The translations under genes and the position numbers were made by a program. Shown in pieces: positions 26,070 to 35,800 of a DNA stretch of 64,000 nucleotides. The DNA is taken from NCBI RefSeq assembly GCF_002803065.1, contig NZ_NNBL01000002.1:248001-312000 (forward strand), written 5' to 3'. Numbering within the stretch: position 1 is the stretch's first letter; each line of letters begins with the position of its first letter. Under the pieces are notes generated by a model that was not told the origin of the DNA, did no database searches, and saw only the letters and a list, made by a program, of their open reading frames with translations. This DNA is from Streptomyces sp. CB01635 (GTDB taxonomy: Bacteria; Actinomycetota; Actinomycetes; Streptomycetales; Streptomycetaceae).

Positions 26070-26711
26070 GTGACGGACTACGACGTGCTCCGAGTCTTCT
26101 GCGGCCCTCATGGCGACCACGGCAACGAGCTGGGAGTCGTACGAGAGGGAAGCGACGTCCCCGACGAGCACGAGCGACAGGCCCTGGCGGCGAAGCTGGG
26201 CTTCAGCGAGACGGTGTTCGTGGACGACCCCGAGCGCGGCGTCATCGACATCTACACACCGACCCTGCGCCTCCCCTTCGCCGGACATCCCTGCGTCGGC
26301 ACCGCCTGGCTCCTGGACGTACCCGAACTGGTCACGCCCGCAGGCGTGGTGGGCACGCGGCTGGACGGCGAGTTCACCTGGATCGAGGCGCGACCGGAGT
26401 GGGCGCCGCCCCGGACGCTGCGCGAGTACGCCTCGGCGTCAGAGGTGGAGGAACTCCAAGTCCCCCCGCCGGGCGAGTGGGTCTACGCCTGGGCGTGGGA
26501 GGACACGGCGGCAGGAAAGGTGAGGGCCCGAGCGTTCCCGGGAAGGGGTGACGGCATCGACGAGGACGAGGCGACGGGGGCGGCGGCACTACTGCTCACG
26601 GCGCAACTGCACAGAGCCCTGAACATCACGCAGGGCAAAGGCTCCCAGATCCTCACGGCCCCCCAGCCGGAAGGCCTGATCGAGGTAGGCGGCAGAGTCC
26701 GCCTCACCTGA
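26070..26711 (+). CDS. Short PhzF family protein
   Basis: 213 residues, about 70 shorter than ordinary PhzF, with the catalytic glutamate in GFSETVF near residue 51, LPFAGHPCVGTAWLL near 73 and DEDEATGAAALLL near 170. The middle part of the family fold is reduced, so it may be a compact form. The GTG at 26070 is chosen (VTDYDVLRVFCG); a TTG four codons earlier is in frame and neither has a clear ribosome site. It lies between the two iron-regulated units and ends back to back with the heme oxygenase stop (TGATCA shared). Confidence 0.8.
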   Translation: MTDYDVLRVFCGPHGDHGNELGVVREGSDVPDEHERQALAAKLGFSETVFVDDPERGVIDIYTPTLRLPFAGHPCVGTAWLLDVPELVTPAGVVGTRLDGEFTWIEARPEWAPPRTLREYASASEVEELQVPPPGEWVYAWAWEDTAAGKVRARAFPGRGDGIDEDEATGAAALLLTAQLHRALNITQGKGSQILTAPQPEGLIEVGGRVRLT

Positions 26712-27362
26712 TCAAGCGGCGCTGCTGAATTCCTCGCCAAGGGCCTTGAAGACGGCGGTGTTGAGCGCGAACGCCCGCTTGCACTCGGCCACGATGCGCT
26801 GCTTCTCCAGCTCATCAACGCGAACACCGTCCAGCAGAGCGCGATAACTACGCTTGAAGGCGGCAGGGTTCGGGACCTGCTCAAACACATAGAACCGCAC
26901 GCCATCACCCTTGCGGGCGAAGCCCCAGTTCTTCTCGGCCTTGTCGCGGATGATCTGTCCACCGGACAGATCCCCCAGGTACCGGGTGTAGTGATGGGCG
27001 ACGTAGCCCCCCGGCCACTCCCGAGCGCACTCGGCAACGCGCGAGGCGTATGCCTGAGTGGCCGGCAGCGCGGAAACGCCGTCGCGCCAGCCGTCCCCCC
27101 GCAGATGGGCCAGATCCCGCTCGATGGCAGAGACCCGGAACAGCTCGGCCTGTATGAAAGGCCCGGCGACGGCGGACCCCTCCAGTCGCCCCGCGGCCCC
27201 CTCCAACGCCCGGTAGACGAACCACAGTTGCTCGGTGTACCGGGCGTAGGCGTCGACGCCGAGGGCTCCGCCGAGAAGGTCGCTCATGAACGTGGTGCTC
27301 TCGGCCTCTGTGTGCTGCTCGTGAGAGGCGGTGCGGATCAGGGTGGAGAACGGCGTATCCAT
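26712..27362 (-). CDS. Biliverdin-producing heme oxygenase
   Basis: 216 residues, the usual length. The proximal heme histidine is in TASHEQHTEAE near residue 14-17, and the distal helix carries RYLGDLSGGQIIRDK near 130, the universal heme oxygenase signature. It opens heme to biliverdin, CO and Fe2+, freeing iron in the cytoplasm. The promoter holds an iron box, so it is probably induced in iron shortage, together with the efe operon nearby. Confidence 0.95.
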   Translation of the reverse strand: MDTPFSTLIRTASHEQHTEAESTTFMSDLLGGALGVDAYARYTEQLWFVYRALEGAAGRLEGSAVAGPFIQAELFRVSAIERDLAHLRGDGWRDGVSALPATQAYASRVAECAREWPGGYVAHHYTRYLGDLSGGQIIRDKAEKNWGFARKGDGVRFYVFEQVPNPAAFKRSYRALLDGVRVDELEKQRIVAECKRAFALNTAVFKALGEEFSSAA

Positions 27363-27381
27363 GAGGCCTCCAGATCGCTAA

Positions 27382-27400
27382 ACTTAGGCTTGCCTAACTT
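27382..27400 (-). promoter_or_regulatory. Iron box before heme oxygenase
   Basis: ACTTAGGCTTGCCTAACTT contains the near-palindrome TTAGGC-TT-GCCTAA, an excellent match to the DmdR/IdeR operator half-sites. It lies 20-38 bp before the heme oxygenase start. Confidence 0.85.
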
Positions 27401-27459
27401 ACCAGGTTCCCGACGTCCTGTCGGTAAAAACGCTACCCCGATCAGCCGCCAGGGCAACG

Positions 27460-27491
27460 CAAAAGGCCCGCCCCACCAACGGAACGGGCCT
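27460..27491 (-). terminator. Intrinsic terminator of map
   Basis: On the minus strand AGGCCCG pairs with CGGGCCT across a 17-base loop and is followed by TTTTG, 18 bp after the map stop. Confidence 0.75.
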
Positions 27492-27509
27492 ACGGACGAA
27501 TCCACGACG

Positions 27510-28367
27510 TCAGGGCAGAGTAAGAATCTCCGCACCGGTTTCGGTCACGACAAGGGTGTGCTCGAACTGAGCGGTCCGCTTGCGGTCCTTGGTCACAACG
27601 GTCCACCCGTCGTCCCACATGTCGTACTCATGGGTGCCGAGCGTGAGCATGGGCTCGATGGTGAAGGTCATCCCGGGCTGGATGACGGTGGTGGCGTGCG
27701 GGCTGTCGTAGTGCGGAATGATCAGGCCGGAGTGGAACGACGAGTTGATCCCGTGCCCGGTGAAGTCCCGCACGACGCCATAACCGAAGCGCTTGGCGTA
27801 CGACTCGATGACGCGGCCGATGATGTTGATCTGACGCCCGGGCCGGACGGCCTTGATGGCGCGGTTGAGGGACTCACGGGTCCGCTCGACAAGAAGCCGG
27901 GACTCCTCGTCGACATCGCCGACCAGGTAGGTGGCGTTGTTGTCGCCGTGAACACCGCCGATGTAGGCGGTCACGTCGAGGTTGATGATGTCGCCGTCCT
28001 TCAGGACGGTGGAATCGGGGATCCCGTGGCAGATGACCTCGTTGACGGAGGTGCACAGCGACTTCGGGAAGTTGCGGTAGCCGAGGGTCGACGGGTACGC
28101 GCCGTGGTCGACCATGTACTCGTGCGCGATGCGGTCGAGTTCGTCCGTGGTCACACCGGGAGCGATGGCCTTGGCGGCCTCCTCCATGGCTCGCGCGGCG
28201 ATCCGGCCGGCGAGGCGCATGGCCTCGACCGTCTCCGGGGTCTGGAGCTCAGGCCCCTTGTACGGCGTCGGCGCGGGCTTGCCCACGTACTCGGGACGCC
28301 GGATGTTTCCGGGTACGGAACGAGTGGGAGAGAGCTCCCCTGGTACGAGCAGCGACTGGCCAGACAT
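27510..28367 (-). CDS. map: Type I methionine aminopeptidase
   Basis: 285 residues. The dinuclear metal ligands are visible: D in INLDVTAY, D in [10 protein letters not shown] in FTGHGINS, E in FTIEPML and E in QFEHTLVV. It removes the N-terminal methionine of new proteins. The N-terminal extension of about 40 residues ([20 protein letters not shown]) marks the actinobacterial MetAP1c-type form. ATG 28367 is used; 24 further upstream codons are open but not family-like. Confidence 0.95.
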   Translation of the reverse strand: MSGQSLLVPGELSPTRSVPGNIRRPEYVGKPAPTPYKGPELQTPETVEAMRLAGRIAARAMEEAAKAIAPGVTTDELDRIAHEYMVDHGAYPSTLGYRNFPKSLCTSVNEVICHGIPDSTVLKDGDIINLDVTAYIGGVHGDNNATYLVGDVDEESRLLVERTRESLNRAIKAVRPGRQINIIGRVIESYAKRFGYGVVRDFTGHGINSSFHSGLIIPHYDSPHATTVIQPGMTFTIEPMLTLGTHEYDMWDDGWTVVTKDRKRTAQFEHTLVVTETGAEILTLP

Positions 28368-28425
28368 GCCAGCGAGTGTATCGAGCGGCTGTGGGGGACC
28401 ATGGTCATGGCGAGAGGAGCCGAAG

Positions 28426-28659
28426 ATGGCCCTGTTCAAGAGGCGGACTGTCGGGAAGCCCGGCGAGTGGTACTACTGCCTGGAGCACCAGAAGGTCGAG
28501 GAGGGGCCCGACTGCCCCAACAAGGACCGTTTCGGCCCGTACGCGTCGCGCACCGAGGCGGAACACGCGATGGAGACGGCGCGTGAACGAAACCTCGAAT
28601 GGGAGACGGACCCCAAGTGGCACGACGCCACGGCCAAGGACGAGGACGACAAGACCTGA
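28426..28659 (+). CDS. Small hypothetical actinobacterial protein
   Basis: 77 residues, [20 protein letters not shown] then [19 protein letters not shown] and a charged C-terminal tail. Two cysteines are about 12 residues apart; a short SPOR-like or zinc-free fold is possible but not shown. GAGAGGAG stands 6 bases before the ATG and the codon use is normal, so the gene is real. It is divergent from map. Function unknown. Confidence 0.78.
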   Translation: MALFKRRTVGKPGEWYYCLEHQKVEEGPDCPNKDRFGPYASRTEAEHAMETARERNLEWETDPKWHDATAKDEDDKT

Positions 28660-28670
28660 CGCCCCCCGCC

Positions 28671-28798
28671 GCGTAGGAGACGGGGAGAAGTAGTCCCACC
28701 GGGCGGTCGCCGCGTACGAGACAGGCCGAAGACAGGTAGTCCCACCGGGCATTCGGCCGCGTACGAGACTTGGCCGGAGACAGCGAAGTCCCACCGGC
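28671..28798. repeat. Three tandem copies of a ~45-bp element
   Basis: Copies start near 28671, 28709 and 28756 and share GCGTACGAGAC, an AGACAG block and AGTCCCACCGG. The last two belong to the long inverted repeat copy A. GGCCG and CGGCC segments in them can pair into hairpins. Confidence 0.7.
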
Positions 28799-28972
28799 CG
28801 TGAGACGCCGACGAAACGGGAGGGGACGTGGGGGCATGTGCGCGCGCAGCCACCAGCACCACGCACAGGCAATCAGCCGGCTGACGTGCACCCGTAGAAC
28901 AGCGAGCACGTACATGCCCCCGCGGCCCCGCACCCAAAAACGCACCTGACGAGCCCACACCGAGCCCGCACC
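28726..28972 (-). repeat. Copy A of a 247-bp inverted intergenic repeat
   Basis: The reverse complement of 28726-28972 matches 46311-46557 at 246 of 247 positions (difference at 28767/46516). Weaker similarity continues to about 29035. It lies between the ends of two convergent genes and has no supported gene. It contains GGGGGCATGT/ACATGCCCCC stems enclosing the palindrome CAGCCGGCTG, so it could fold strongly as RNA or cruciform. Confidence 0.92.
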
Positions 28973-29076
28973 GTGCCCGCACCCGAAACCCCACCGAGCC
29001 CGCACCGGCCGAAGACAGCCGACACCCGCCGGCGCACCAGCACCCACCACCCAGCATCAACCGCAAACCCCCACCC
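28973..29076. other. Spacer with degraded extension of the inverted repeat
   Basis: GC-rich sequence with CCGAGCCCGCACC motifs repeated (28960, 28994), matching the diverged flank of copy B. No gene seen. Confidence 0.5.
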
Positions 29077-29679
29077 CTACCACCCCGCAGGCGGCGGCGA
29101 GGTCAGATGGTCCGCAAGACGGGACAGCCGATCACGGAAGCGCCGACGAGGCCCCCGGGCCGGGCCGCCGACGGGATTCTCGCCCGCGGCCGCGCTGACC
29201 AGGTGCTGCGCCGTATCGAGGTCGAGATCGGGCCCGGGCGTGAGCGCCTCGTGGGCCATGGCATGCAGATCACGGTCGCCCGAGTCGATGGCCAGAACCG
29301 TGGCCCCCGCCCGCCGAGCGTCATGCACCCGCTCCAGCAACTCCTCACCCGGCGCCCCAGGCGCCACAACGAGCAGAGTCTCGCCCCGCCGGGCCGCCTC
29401 GATGCGCCCGAGCCCCACCGCAAGATGGGCCGGACCCCCGACCCCCGCCCGGTGCCGCACGAGCGTGGGCGACAGCTCGGGCATCCCGGACCAGGCCGCC
29501 TCGTCCACAAGATGCGCCGCGAGATGCCACGGCTCGTACTCGGGCGTGCCGACGAGAAGCAGCCCGCCCCCGTGCGGCACGACGGAGGCCCGCAGCGCAC
29601 CCGCGAAGCGGCGCGCGGCGCCCAGCCACTCGGTTCCGGCGAGTACTTCCCGCAGCAGTGCGACCCGTACGGCGTCCAT
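29077..29679 (-). CDS. Hypothetical protein with SIS-like pattern
   Basis: 200 residues. The central part, GETLLVVAPGAPGEELLERV then GATVLAIDSGDRDLHAMAHEAL, has the strand-helix-strand rhythm of a SIS or phosphosugar-binding domain (a serine-poor APG-GEELL in place of SGxSGE), and the C terminus is basic and proline rich. No catalytic set can be named. It is divergent from the sialidase gene across 79 bp. Confidence 0.7.
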   Translation of the reverse strand: MDAVRVALLREVLAGTEWLGAARRFAGALRASVVPHGGGLLLVGTPEYEPWHLAAHLVDEAAWSGMPELSPTLVRHRAGVGGPAHLAVGLGRIEAARRGETLLVVAPGAPGEELLERVHDARRAGATVLAIDSGDRDLHAMAHEALTPGPDLDLDTAQHLVSAAAGENPVGGPARGPRRRFRDRLSRLADHLTSPPPAGW

Positions 29680-29758
29680 GCCTGCGCATACTGCCTCAAC
29701 AGTGAACTCGTCAGGCCGAGTTCACCGGGAATTCCCTCGGGGTGGGGAGGGATGGGGG

Positions 29759-30844
29759 GTGCTGACTGAGACGTCTGTTCCCTTCCGCGCGGGGCGCGAG
29801 GGATACGCGAGCTTCCGGATCCCCGCAGCTGTCACGACACGCTCCGGCGTGCTGCTCGCGTTCTGCGAGGGACGAGTGGGATCGAGGGTGGACTACGGGA
29901 ACATCGACGTGGTCCTGAAGAGATCCACGGACGGCGGCCGGACCTGGGACCCGCTCCAGGTGGTGGCGGCGAACGGCAACGACCTGGCGGGAAACCCGGC
30001 GCCGGTGGTCCTGGACACGGGACGGGTCCTGATCGTCCACGTGAGGAACGCGGCAGGGGCAACAGAAACGGCGATCAGACGGGGCGAGGTCGCGCCCGAG
30101 GACGGACGCCGAGTCTGGGTGCAGCACAGCGACGACGAGGGCCTGACCTGGTCGTCGCCCAGGGAGATCACAGCACAGGCAAAGAACGGGAATTGGCGCT
30201 GGTACGCCACAGGCCCGGGCCACGCGATCCAAACACACAGCGGACGAGTGGTGGTACCGGCCAACCACTCCCTCCCGCCCGCCGGAGGCGACACCGGCAC
30301 GGAGGGAAAGTACGACGGAGGCCACTGCCTGCTGAGCGACGACAGGGGCAGGACCTGGCGGCTCGGTTACGTGGACGACCACCCGGACGGCTATGTGAAT
30401 GTGAACGAGACGACCGCGGTCGAACTGCCGGACGGGCGGCTGTACTTCAACGCCCGCAACGACTCGCCCGCGCCGGGCACGAGGGCGGACGCGACGTCGG
30501 AGGACGGCGGCGAGAGCCTGGTCAAGGCATTCCGCCCGCAGGCGGGCCTGGTGGGCCCGGTGGTGGAGGGGAGTCTGCTGAGGCTGGGGGAGGTGCTGCT
30601 GTTCGCGGGCCCGGCGGACCCCGGGTTCAGGGCGCTGATGAGCGTGCGGGCGAGCGAGGACGAGGGTGTGACATGGCGGGTGGTCCACACGGTGGACGGC
30701 CTGCCGGCGGCCTACTCCGACCTGGTGCAGGCCGACCCCGAGACGGTCGGGTTGCTGTACGAGACGGGAGACTTCAGCGCGTACGAGACGATCACGTTCA
30801 GGCGGATCCCGGTCGCCGCGCTGCTGGGCCGTACGCCTGAGTAA
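29759..30844 (+). CDS. Exo-sialidase family protein (Asp-box beta-propeller)
   Basis: 361 residues forming a six-bladed propeller. FRIPA at residues 19-23 is the sialidase RIP motif carrying the first catalytic arginine, and four Asp boxes are plain: STDGGRTW, SDDEGLTW, SDDRGRTW and SEDEGVTW. A C-terminal YSDLV and LYETGD supply the tyrosine and glutamate. GTG 29759 is preceded by GGGAGG. No signal peptide precedes FRIP, so the enzyme is either cytoplasmic or exported by another route. It lies 9 bp before the F420 gene. Confidence 0.87.
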   Translation: MLTETSVPFRAGREGYASFRIPAAVTTRSGVLLAFCEGRVGSRVDYGNIDVVLKRSTDGGRTWDPLQVVAANGNDLAGNPAPVVLDTGRVLIVHVRNAAGATETAIRRGEVAPEDGRRVWVQHSDDEGLTWSSPREITAQAKNGNWRWYATGPGHAIQTHSGRVVVPANHSLPPAGGDTGTEGKYDGGHCLLSDDRGRTWRLGYVDDHPDGYVNVNETTAVELPDGRLYFNARNDSPAPGTRADATSEDGGESLVKAFRPQAGLVGPVVEGSLLRLGEVLLFAGPADPGFRALMSVRASEDEGVTWRVVHTVDGLPAAYSDLVQADPETVGLLYETGDFSAYETITFRRIPVAALLGRTPE

Positions 30845-30853
30845 GGTCACCGT

Positions 30854-31558
30854 ATGACCTCTACGGACAGTGTGCAGAAGGCCCCCGCGAAGGACCCCTG
30901 GGACCTCCCCGACGTATCGGGGCTGGTGGTAGGCGTGCTGGGAGGCACGGGCGACCAGGGCCGCGGGCTCGCCTACCGGCTGGCGAGGGCCGGCCAGAAG
31001 GTGATCATCGGATCCCGCGCGGCGGAGCGCGCGCAGGCGGCAGCGGATGAGCTGGGCCTGGGCGTCGAGGGCGCGGACAACGCGGAGTGTGCGCGCCGCT
31101 GCGACATCGTGATCGTGGCGGTGCCGTGGGAGGGCCACGGCAAGACGCTGGAATCGCTGCGCGAGGACCTCGCGGGCAAGCTCGTGGTCGACTGCGTCAA
31201 CCCGCTGGGCTTCGACAAGAAGGGCGCGTACGCGCTGAAGCCGGAGGAGGGCAGCGCGGCGGAGCAGGCCGCGGCGCTGCTGCCGGATTCGAGGGTGACG
31301 GCGGCGTTCCACCACCTGTCGGCCGTGCTCCTCCAGGACGAGGCGATCGTCGAGATCGACACGGACGTGATGGTGCTGGGCGAGGAGCGGGCGGACACGG
31401 AGATCGTCCAGGCGCTGGCGGGCCGCATTCCGGGCATGCGGGGAGTCTTCGCGGGCCGGCTGCGCAACGCGCACCAGGTGGAGTCGCTGGTCGCGAACCT
31501 GATCTCGGTGAACCGCCGCTACAAGGCACACGCGGGCCTGCGGGTCACCGACGTCTGA
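30854..31558 (+). CDS. npdG: F420-dependent NADP reductase (NADPH:F420 oxidoreductase)
   Basis: 234 residues of the Fno/NpdG family. GVLGGTGDQGRGLAYRLA near residue 23 is the NADP-binding loop with the family's GGTGDQG, IGSRAAERAQ follows, and VVDCVNPLGFD near 114 completes the F420 site. It transfers hydride between F420 and NADP. ATG at 30854 has GTAAGG upstream. Close spacing to the sialidase gene hints at shared transcription, but no functional link is known. Confidence 0.93.
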   Translation: MTSTDSVQKAPAKDPWDLPDVSGLVVGVLGGTGDQGRGLAYRLARAGQKVIIGSRAAERAQAAADELGLGVEGADNAECARRCDIVIVAVPWEGHGKTLESLREDLAGKLVVDCVNPLGFDKKGAYALKPEEGSAAEQAAALLPDSRVTAAFHHLSAVLLQDEAIVEIDTDVMVLGEERADTEIVQALAGRIPGMRGVFAGRLRNAHQVESLVANLISVNRRYKAHAGLRVTDV

Positions 31559-31646
31559 CCGGCGCGCGTCACCGCGGTGCGGCCGCGGAAGGGCATGGGG
31601 GACACTGGTCGGCGTACAACTCTCCGTCCGACAGGAGCCGACCCCC

Positions 31647-31844
31647 ATGCCCCGCCTCGCTCTGTACGCCCTAGTCGTCTGCGTCCTCTCGACGGCCGCA
31701 GCCGTGGTCGCCTTCGTGCAGGGCAGCCTGCTCGGCATCGTCTGGGTCCTGCTCGCGGGCCTCACCTCGAACATGGCCTGGTACTACGCACGCCGGGCCA
31801 AGGCCGAGAAGCAGGCGAACGCGGCGGTCGCGCCTACTGCGTGA
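31647..31844 (+). CDS. Small membrane protein
   Basis: 65 residues with two hydrophobic segments (LYALVVCVLSTAAAVVAFVQ and GIVWVLLAGLTSNMAWYY) and a basic tail RRAKAEKQ, predicted as a two-helix membrane protein. Function unknown. GAGCCGAC precedes the ATG weakly. The 3' end overlaps the convergent M50 gene by 11 bp. Confidence 0.7.
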   Translation: MPRLALYALVVCVLSTAAAVVAFVQGSLLGIVWVLLAGLTSNMAWYYARRAKAEKQANAAVAPTA

Positions 31845-32634
31845 CGATGGGGATCTCAGGGGTGCCCTGCCAGAAGCGGTAGAACTCCTGACCCCAGTAG
31901 GTGTCCCACTCGGTGACACCGAGGGAGCGCAGAATCGCGTCGATGGCGTCGAAGAACACGTGGTTCACCTCCGGGATCCACAGGATGCCGAACACGGCGA
32001 GCAGCCCGAACGGAGCGAACGGCTCCACCTGCCGCCGGAAGCTCTGGGACAGCCACGGCTCGATGACGCCGTAGCCGTCCAGGCCCGGGACCGGCAGGAA
32101 GTTCAGGATCGCCGCGGTCACCTGGAGCAGGGCCAGGAACCCGAGTGCGTAGCGGAACGTGTCCGGCACCCCGTTCAGCGCGTCCAGCCAGAACGGCGCC
32201 GTGCACACGACGGCGAACAGGACGTTGGTCAGCGGGCCCGCCGCCGAGATGAGGCTGTGCCGCCAGCGGCCCCGGATCCGGCCCCGCTCGATGAAGACGG
32301 CGCCGCCGGGCAGACCGATCCCGCCCATGATCACGAAGATGACGGGCAGCACGATGCTGAGCAGGGCGTGCGTGTACTTGAGCGGGTTCAGGGTCAGATA
32401 GCCCTTCGCGCCGATGGAGATGTCGCCGCTGTGCAGGGCCGTGCGCGCGTGGGCGTACTCGTGCAGACAGAGCGAGACGATCCAGGCGCCCGTCACGAAC
32501 AGGAAGACGGCGATGCCGGGCTGCGCGGCGAAGTCCGTCCACACCGCCCAGCCGGCGACGGCGGTGACGGCGGCGATACCGAGGAAGACGGGGCTGATCC
32601 TGCGATCGCTGCGACGGGTGGCGACGGTGGTCAT
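31834..32634 (-). CDS. Site-2 protease family zinc metalloprotease (M50)
   Basis: 266 residues with about six membrane segments. HEYAH near residue 60 is the HExxH zinc site in a membrane helix, and NFLPVPGLDGYG near 190 is the second site-2-protease motif (NxxPxxxLDG). Such proteases cut membrane-bound substrates such as anti-sigma factors; no partner is encoded next to it. ATG 32634 follows a TCCTCC-type site on the other strand (GGAGGA). Confidence 0.9.
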   Translation of the reverse strand: MTTVATRRSDRRISPVFLGIAAVTAVAGWAVWTDFAAQPGIAVFLFVTGAWIVSLCLHEYAHARTALHSGDISIGAKGYLTLNPLKYTHALLSIVLPVIFVIMGGIGLPGGAVFIERGRIRGRWRHSLISAAGPLTNVLFAVVCTAPFWLDALNGVPDTFRYALGFLALLQVTAAILNFLPVPGLDGYGVIEPWLSQSFRRQVEPFAPFGLLAVFGILWIPEVNHVFFDAIDAILRSLGVTEWDTYWGQEFYRFWQGTPEIPIVTQ

Positions 32635-32883
32635 GGAGGAGGGCTCCCGGGGTGCGTGCGGCCTGGTGCGGTGCTGGGGCGACGGGCTGACCGTATCGGT
32701 GGTGCGGTGTGGGGGGAACGTCCCGGGGCAGGCCGCGGGTTCCGCGACACCGGCGAGAACGCGCCCGTTGCCCCCGCCCTGACGGATGTCTGCCCGCCGC
32801 CGAAAGATCTGCTCCACACCCCGGATCGCCCTCCCACCGAAACCCGGGCGCGGGCCGGCGGCCGGTTTGGGGACAATGGGCCG

Positions 32884-35800
32884 GTGCGCTACCGCATTCT
32901 CGGCTCCACGCAGGCACTCCGCGACGACGGCACGGCCGTCCCCGTAGGCGGGGCGCGCCTGCGTGCCCTGCTGACCGTGCTCGCGCTGCGCCCCGGCCGT
33001 ACCGTCCCTCCGCAGGTGCTCACCGACGAGGTCTGGGGCGCCGATCCGCCCGCGGACGCGTCCGGCGCGCTCCAGGCGCTCGTGGGCCGGCTGCGCAGGG
33101 CGATCGGCGCCGACGCGGTGCACTCGCTCGACGGCGGCTACCGGCTGTCCGCCACCTCCGAGGACATCGACCTGTTCCGCTTCGAGCGGCTCGTGAGGGA
33201 CGGCGTACAGGCGCTGGCCGATGGCGACCCCGGCAAGTCGGTGGCCGTCCTCGACGACGCGCTCTCCCTGTGGCGCGGCCCCGCGCTGGCCGATCTGCCG
33301 GACCGCTCGGCGGACGCCGCCCGCTGGGAGGCGCTCCACCTCGAATCCCGGCGCACACGGCTCTCCGCTTCGCTCGCGCTGGGCAGGGCCGAGTCCGTAC
33401 TGCCCGAACTGACCGCGCTGTGCGACGCGCATCCGCTCGACGAGCCGCTCCAGGCGCTGCGGCTGCGCGCCCTGCGCGACGCGGGCCGCACCGCCGAGGC
33501 GCTGGCGGCCTACGAGCGGGTACGGGTCGAGCTCGCGGAGCGGCTGGGAACGGACCCGGGCCCGGAACTGCGCGCACTGCACGCCGACCTGCTGACGCCG
33601 CGCGCCTCCGCGCCCACCGCCTCCGCCGAAAGACCCACCACCCCGGTCAGGGCACCCGCGCACACAGGCAACCTCCGCGCCCGGCTCACCTCCTTCGTGG
33701 GGCGCGCCGGCGACATCGGGGCGATTCGTGAGGACCTCGGGCGGGTGCGGCTCGTGACGCTGCTGGGGCCTGGCGGCGCCGGAAAGACCCGGCTGTCCCA
33801 GGAGACCGCCGAGAGCATGGATCTGCCGGACGGTGTATGGCTGGCCGAGCTCGCGCCCATCGAGGACCCGGACGCCGTCCCGGAGGCCGTCGTCACGGCG
33901 CTCGGGGCCCGCGAGACCGTGCTGCGCGGCGCCGGCGCCGAGGAGCTGCGGGTCGCGTCCGACCGGCACGGCGAGGACCCGCTCGTACGCCTCACCGAGC
34001 ACTGCGCGCACCGCCGCATGCTGCTGATCCTCGACAACTGCGAGCACGTGATCGAGGCCGCCGCCCGCCTCGCCGAGCAGCTGCTCAGCCAGTGCCCCGG
34101 CGTGACGGTTCTCGCCACGAGCCGCGAACCCCTGGGCGTACCGGGCGAGTTGCTGCACCCGGTGGAGCCGCTGCCGGAGCCTTTCGCCCTGCGTCTGTTC
34201 GGCGAGCGGGGCGCCGCCGTGCGGCCCGGGTTCCGGGTCGAGGACGACGAGCGGGCCGCGGCCGAGATCTGCCGGCGCCTCGACGGGCTGCCCCTCGCCA
34301 TCGAGCTCGCCGCCGCCCGGCTGCGCATGCTCACGCCTCGCCAGATCGCCGACCGCCTCGACGACCGCTTCCGCCTGCTCACCTCGGGCGCCCGCACCGT
34401 CCTGCCCCGCCAGCAGACGCTGCGGGCCGTCGTCGACTGGTCCTGGGACCTCCTCGACGAGGAGGAGCGGACCGTCCTGCGCCGGCTGTCGGTCTTCAGC
34501 GGCGGCTGCGACCTCGCCGCCGCCGAGGCGGTGTGCGGCCCAGGCGCCCTCGACGCGATCGGCTCGCTCGTGGACAAGTCCCTTGTCGTGGCGGCCCCTT
34601 GGGGCGGCGGCGAGGCTGACCACGAAGACCACGGAGACCACGGAGATTGCGGGGACTACGGGGACGGCGCCGACGGCGAGGGCCGCGACCAGGCCGGCGC
34701 CATGCGCTACCGCCTCCTGGAGACCGTCGCCGAGTACGCGGGTGACCGGCTCGACGAGGCCGGTGACCGGGCGGACGCCGAGCGCGCGCACCTCACGTAC
34801 TACCGCGAACTGGCCCGCACCACCGACCCGCAGCTGCGCGGTCACGGTCAGCGCGCCGCCGTCGCCCGCCTGGAACGCGAATACGAGAACCTGCGCACCG
34901 CCCTGCGGCACGCCGTCGCCGCGCGGGACGAGCAGGAGACGCTCTCCCTGGTGCTCTCGCTGGCCTGGTTCTGGCAGATGCGCGACCTGCGTGTCGACGC
35001 CCGCAACTGGTCGCGCGAGGCCACCGCGCTCGGCCCCGACCCGTTCGCCCCGCCCGCCGCCCCGGCGCCCCCGCTCTACGAGCGCTGCACCGACGCCCCG
35101 CCGCCGTTCGGCCCCGAACTCCTCGTGGAGGCGCGGCGCGGGGTGCACCTGCTCCGTCTCGCCTACATGGACATGGAGATGGAGACCTGGCAGACCGAGG
35201 AGGGCGGCGCGAAGCTGCGCGCGATCGCGCAGGCGTACCGCCCGGGCCTCCCGCAGACCTGCCGCCCGCCGGGCAACCTCTGGTTCTACGCGGTGATGAT
35301 GAGCGGCGACATGGAGGCGCTGTGGGACCTCGCCGACGTCACGGTGCGGACCTGCCGCGAACTCGGCTACACCTGGGAGCTCGCCCTCACCCTCCAGCTG
35401 CGGGCCAACATCCTCGCCAACCGCAGCGACTGGGCGGGCGACGCGGTCCGGGACGCGGACGAGTCCCTCGAACTGTTCACCCGGCTCGGCGACCGGTGGG
35501 GCGTCGCCGAGGCGCTGTCCGCGCGCGGCGAGGCCCATGAGCGCAGCGGCGCGTACGCCGCGGCGGCCGAGGACTACGCCGCCGCCATCGAGGGCGCCGA
35601 ACGCCTCGGCGCGCAGGCGCAGGTGGCCATCCTGAACGCGCGGCTCGGGCAGGCCCTCATCGAGGTCGGTGACGGCGAGCGCGGCGAGGAACTGCTGCGC
35701 GGCATCCTCGACCCCGGCAAGCGCCACGCGAACGAGGCCTGGCCCGCCGCCCGCATGTTCCTGGCCGGACGGTACGGAGCCACCGGCCGTGTGGCCGAGG

